NCBI GenBank assembly: GCA_023436605.1
Contig: JAEZIQ010000027.1
Location: 1 to 6,286 of the forward strand
DNA from: Actinomycetes bacterium
GTDB lineage: Bacteria > Actinomycetota > Thermoleophilia > Solirubrobacterales > 70-9
DNA length: 6,286 nucleotides
Direction: 5' to 3'
The translations under genes and the position numbers were made by a program. Under the pieces are notes generated by a model. The model was not told the origin of the DNA and searched no databases. It saw only the letters and a list, made by a program, of their open reading frames with translations. Positions within the stretch are counted from its first letter, which is position 1. Each line of letters starts with the position of its first letter. Shown here piece by piece: positions 4,159 to 6,286 of this stretch.

Positions 4159-5184
4159 ATGCGGGTACTGGTTGTCATGAACTTCGGTGCCGATCCGGCG
4201 ACGCCCCAGCGCGGACGCTGGGTCATCGACCAGGTCGAAGCATTGCGGGAAGGCGGTCTCGATGTCGACCTGTTCAGCTTCCGGCCAGGCAAGGACCAGT
4301 ATCTCCCGGCAACCAGGAAGATCCGCCGGATCCTCAAGCAGACCGATTACGACCTGATCCACGCCCACTACGGTCTGGCCGGGTGGTGTGCGCAGCTGGC
4401 AGGTGCTGACCCTCTGGTGGTCACCTTTCATGGCACCGACGTTAGGCACCGCATCGTGGGGCGAATGTCGCGGGTCCTGACCCGCCGGATCCAGCTGGTG
4501 GCCGGTGCGTCGAAAGCGCTGTTCGAGGAAGAGGCCGGCCGACCCGGACTGCCCCGGCCGGAAGGCCGCACCGCCGTGTTGCCCTGTGGTGCCGACCTTT
4601 CGCGGTTCGCTCCGATCGATCGCCGGGAGGCCCGCCGTTACCTGGGCCTCGACCCGGATCAACCGTTTCTTTTCTTTCCGGCCGACCCCGACCGCCCCGA
4701 GAAGCGCGCCGACCGGGCCCGCGAGGTCGCCAGCCGGGCCGGCGCGACGCTGCTCACCGGCGGCGGCATCGAACCCGACCAGATGCCGTTCTGGATGAAC
4801 GCCGCAAACGCCGTCCTGGTCACTTCCGAGTACGAGGGTTTCGGCCTGGCCTGCCTCGAAGCGCTGGCCTGCGACGTACCCGTCCTTTCGACTCCGGTCG
4901 GGATCGCCCCGCATGCGTTGCGGGGCCTGGACCGGAGCCTCTGTTTCGAGTTCGAGCCAGAGGTCTGGTCGGATTTCGCCTCGGCCCTCGTCCGGGAGCC
5001 GGACCCGAGGACCGATGGACGGTTGCGGGCCGAGGCTCTTTCGGCCCGGCGCATGGCTGATCGGGTCGCACTTGCCTACGGCGACCTACTCGCCGAAGAT
5101 ACGAATACGGCACTTACGAATTCTGCAAATTGCGCAGGCGGACGCGTTTCCGGCGGCGACTTACGTAATGATGGGGAGAACTGA
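4159..5184 (+). CDS. Glycosyltransferase family 4 (GT-B fold), compact form
   Basis: A 341-aa retaining GT4-type glycosyltransferase, which would move a sugar from a nucleotide-sugar donor to a glycan, lipid or protein acceptor at the cytoplasmic membrane face. The N-terminal Rossmann half has MRVLVVMNFG, RGRWVIDQVEALREGGLDVDLFSF (about 18-41), DYDLIHAHYGLAG (63-75) and VTFHGTDVR (88-96). The C-terminal half has PEKRADRA (180-187, basic donor-phosphate contact) and MNAANAVLVTSEYEGFGLACLEALACD, with the EX7E pair Glu226/Glu234, then VPVLSTPVGIAPHAL. Lys182 and Glu226 are only 44 residues apart, clearly fewer than in a usual GT4, so the donor domain is trimmed. No signal peptide is visible. The last roughly 28 residues (EDTNTALTNSANCAGG onward) are unlike the rest in composition. 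The stop overlaps the next ATG. Substrates cannot be told from sequence. Confidence 0.92.
   Translation: MRVLVVMNFGADPATPQRGRWVIDQVEALREGGLDVDLFSFRPGKDQYLPATRKIRRILKQTDYDLIHAHYGLAGWCAQLAGADPLVVTFHGTDVRHRIVGRMSRVLTRRIQLVAGASKALFEEEAGRPGLPRPEGRTAVLPCGADLSRFAPIDRREARRYLGLDPDQPFLFFPADPDRPEKRADRAREVASRAGATLLTGGGIEPDQMPFWMNAANAVLVTSEYEGFGLACLEALACDVPVLSTPVGIAPHALRGLDRSLCFEFEPEVWSDFASALVREPDPRTDGRLRAEALSARRMADRVALAYGDLLAEDTNTALTNSANCAGGRVSGGDLRNDGEN
5173..5178 (+). promoter_or_regulatory. Ribosome binding site of the repeat protein, inside the glycosyltransferase end
   Basis: GGGGAG lies 5 nt before the ATG at 5184, within the last codons of the glycosyltransferase. It supports this start and translational coupling of the two genes. 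Confidence 0.65.
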
Positions 5185-6286
5185 TGAGGAAGGGTGCCCT
5201 GAAGAAGAAGCAGAGGCAGCTCGAGGAGCTTCATCTCGACCGTCGCGAGGCGCTCGGGGAACTGGTTCTCGGGATGTACGTCCAGAACAGCTGGGACGAC
5301 GATCTGCTGGCTCGCGGTTCGGCCGAAGTGGCCGAAGTCGAAAACGAGCTGAAGGAACTGATCGCCGGCAACGAGCCCGAAGGGCCCTCGGCGACCGAGA
5401 AGGATTTTCCGATCACCGGCGAGCATCGGTTGCCGACCGGTGAGCATCGTTATCCGGCCACCAGTGAGTACACCGCCGAGCACGCGGTCCCCGCAGCTGG
5501 TGAGACCGGTGAGTACACGGCCGAGCATTCCCTGCCCGAGTCGGCCGAGCACGATTACCCGGCGACCGGTGAGTACACGGCCGAGCATTCGCTGCCGGAG
5601 TCGGTCGAACACACCGCCGAGCACGCGGTCCCGCCACCCGCGGAGCAGCCGAAGCTGAGCCGAGCCGAAAAGAAGGCAGCGAAAAAGGCCGAGAAGGAAC
5701 GCAAGCGCCAGGAGAAGGAGGAGGCGACTTCCGCCGATGCGCCGGCCGACGAGCCCGAGACTCAGCCCCATACCCTCCCGCCGGCCGCGGCTCCGAAAGC
5801 CCCCACACCTTCGGCCACGGCACCCACCCCGTCTGCCACCGCTTCTACTCCTTCGGCCACGGCACCAACCCCGTCTGCCACCGCTTCTACTCCCTCGGCC
5901 ACGGCGCCGACCCCTTCGGCCGCGGCCTCCAAGCCGTCGGCAGGCACCGCGACTGACCGCACACCTTCGGCGACCGGGAAGCCGGCGGAGCCTGAGGCCG
6001 GGAAGAAGGCGATCGACGTTCCGCCGCCACCGGCACCTCCGGAGCCCGAGCCAACCGATCCTCTCGACATCCTCGAAAAGCAGATCACCGAAAGCGAAGC
6101 AAAGGCCAGGACGGCGATCGAGGCAGCGAAGGCCTCCAGCAACGCCGACGCGAAGACCGAGCTGACCGCGATCACGCGCGAAGTCGAATCCGGCAAGGGT
6201 GCGCTCGACGAGGCTCTCCAGAAGGCGGCCGCCGCAATCGCCGCCGCCAACGACAAGGCGGCCCAGGCCGAAGCACGCCTCCAGAG
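5184..6286 (+). CDS. Large low-complexity repeat protein, 3' end beyond the window
   Basis: An open frame of at least 367 codons that runs off the right edge. The ATG overlaps the glycosyltransferase TGA by one base (TGATG). I do not recognise a named family. Order of parts: a basic start (MRKGALKKKQRQLEELHLDRR) and a helical segment with ALGELVLGMYVQNSWDDDLL to about residue 60. Next come degenerate repeats around TGEYTAEH (about 78-149), rich in Glu, His and Tyr. A highly charged LSRAEKKAAKKAEKERKRQE helix (158 onward) follows, then PTPSATA/STPSATA tandem repeats (209-250) and a PPPPAPPEPEP linker (280-290). An Ala/Glu/Lys helical region, probably coiled coil, runs to the edge. No signal peptide or membrane helix is seen so far. 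The layout suggests a flexible spacer or scaffold. Coupling to the transferase hints at a shared envelope process, and Thr/Ser-Pro repeats could be glycosylated; both are inference. Confidence 0.85.
   Translation, partial: MRKGALKKKQRQLEELHLDRREALGELVLGMYVQNSWDDDLLARGSAEVAEVENELKELIAGNEPEGPSATEKDFPITGEHRLPTGEHRYPATSEYTAEHAVPAAGETGEYTAEHSLPESAEHDYPATGEYTAEHSLPESVEHTAEHAVPPPAEQPKLSRAEKKAAKKAEKERKRQEKEEATSADAPADEPETQPHTLPPAAAPKAPTPSATAPTPSATASTPSATAPTPSATASTPSATAPTPSAAASKPSAGTATDRTPSATGKPAEPEAGKKAIDVPPPPAPPEPEPTDPLDILEKQITESEAKARTAIEAAKASSNADAKTELTAITREVESGKGALDEALQKAAAAIAAANDKAAQAEARLQ
5415..5630 (+). repeat. Degenerate in-frame repeats coding for (T)GEYTAEH/GEHR-type units
   Basis: Units such as ITGEHRLP, TGEHRYPA, TSEYTAEHAVPA and TGEYTAEHSLPES follow each other. 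The clearest DNA copies start at 5505 and 5565, 60 nt apart, both beginning ACCGGTGAGTACACGGCCGA and differing later mostly at third codon positions. The pattern implies tandem duplication followed by drift under protein-level constraint. Confidence 0.75.
5808..5933 (+). repeat. 42-bp tandem repeat coding for PSATAPTPSATAST
   Basis: Three head-to-tail units of 42 nt at 5808-5849, 5850-5891 and 5892-5933. The first two differ at a single base (CCC versus CCA proline codon). The third has several changes and decays into AAASK. Each unit is itself two 7-residue half-units (PSATAPT, PSATAST). Near identity at DNA level shows recent duplication and a likely length-variable tract. Confidence 0.85.

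Noticed and set aside
4039..4914. Minus-strand open frame of 291 codons
   Set aside because: It is antisense to the GT4 gene, whose motifs and codon bias are clear, and it would also cover the promoter and inverted repeat.
5076..5771. Minus-strand open frame of 231 codons, Leu/Gly/Arg repeat-like
   Set aside because: Antisense image of the in-frame repeats of the plus-strand repeat protein, whose frame stays open for over 1100 nt with a good start and ribosome binding site.
5762..6256. Minus-strand open frame of 164 codons with AVAEGVEAVADGV repeats that look membrane-like
   Set aside because: It is the complement of the 42-bp repeat and Ala-rich coding region, and its repeat follows directly from the plus-strand one. 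No ribosome binding site was found for it.

Overview
This is a GC-rich bacterial window whose genes favour G or C at third codon positions, have strong purine-rich ribosome binding sites at some starts, and show leaderless-type starts (TAnnnT hexamer, about 6 nt, then ATG/GTG) at others. Together with the rph-rdgB pair and an HU of standard length, this suggests an Actinomycetota chromosome. Protein style (a compact GT4, a roadblock-like gene, a Flp pilin) makes Thermoleophilia/Solirubrobacterales my best guess, from memory of such proteins rather than any search.

Layout. Positions 2595 to 42 are mainly a minus-strand series: rph (RNase PH), rdgB (XTP/dITP diphosphatase), a roadblock/LC7-like small protein, an overlapping 67-aa protein, then an HU-family nucleoid protein with its own strong ribosome binding site. 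In the roughly 150-nt gap between rdgB and the roadblock-like gene lies a plus-strand gene for a 53-aa hydrophobic protein. Its 5' end overlaps the start of one neighbour, and its stop shares a CTAG tetranucleotide with the stop of the other. A 306-aa protein with a GSNxSP motif (possibly gamma-glutamylcyclotransferase-like) diverges from rph with only 33 nt between the start codons.

The 184-nt stretch at 3550-3733 lies between convergent genes and holds a long imperfect hairpin, a small palindrome and a GC-rich hairpin. A minus-strand Flp/TadE-type prepilin follows. Divergent from it is a compact GT4 glycosyltransferase with a leaderless-type promoter and a perfect 10-bp inverted repeat just upstream. 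The transferase stop overlaps the ATG of a large low-complexity protein that runs off the right edge (at least 367 codons). That protein has a helical N-terminus, Gly-Glu-Tyr/His repeats, a Lys/Glu helix, a Pro-Thr-Ser-Ala tandem repeat and an Ala-rich helical C-terminal part.

How the genes work together. rph and rdgB are housekeeping RNA-maturation and nucleotide-sanitation genes that are often neighbours. HU is chromosome architecture. The pilin, glycosyltransferase and low-complexity protein could belong to cell-surface or pilus biology, but only their proximity suggests this. I see no mobile element, CRISPR array, tRNA or rRNA. The least expected items are the nested 53-aa gene with the shared stop, the hairpins at 1125-1149, 3629-3679 and 4097-4123, and the repeat protein coupled to the glycosyltransferase.
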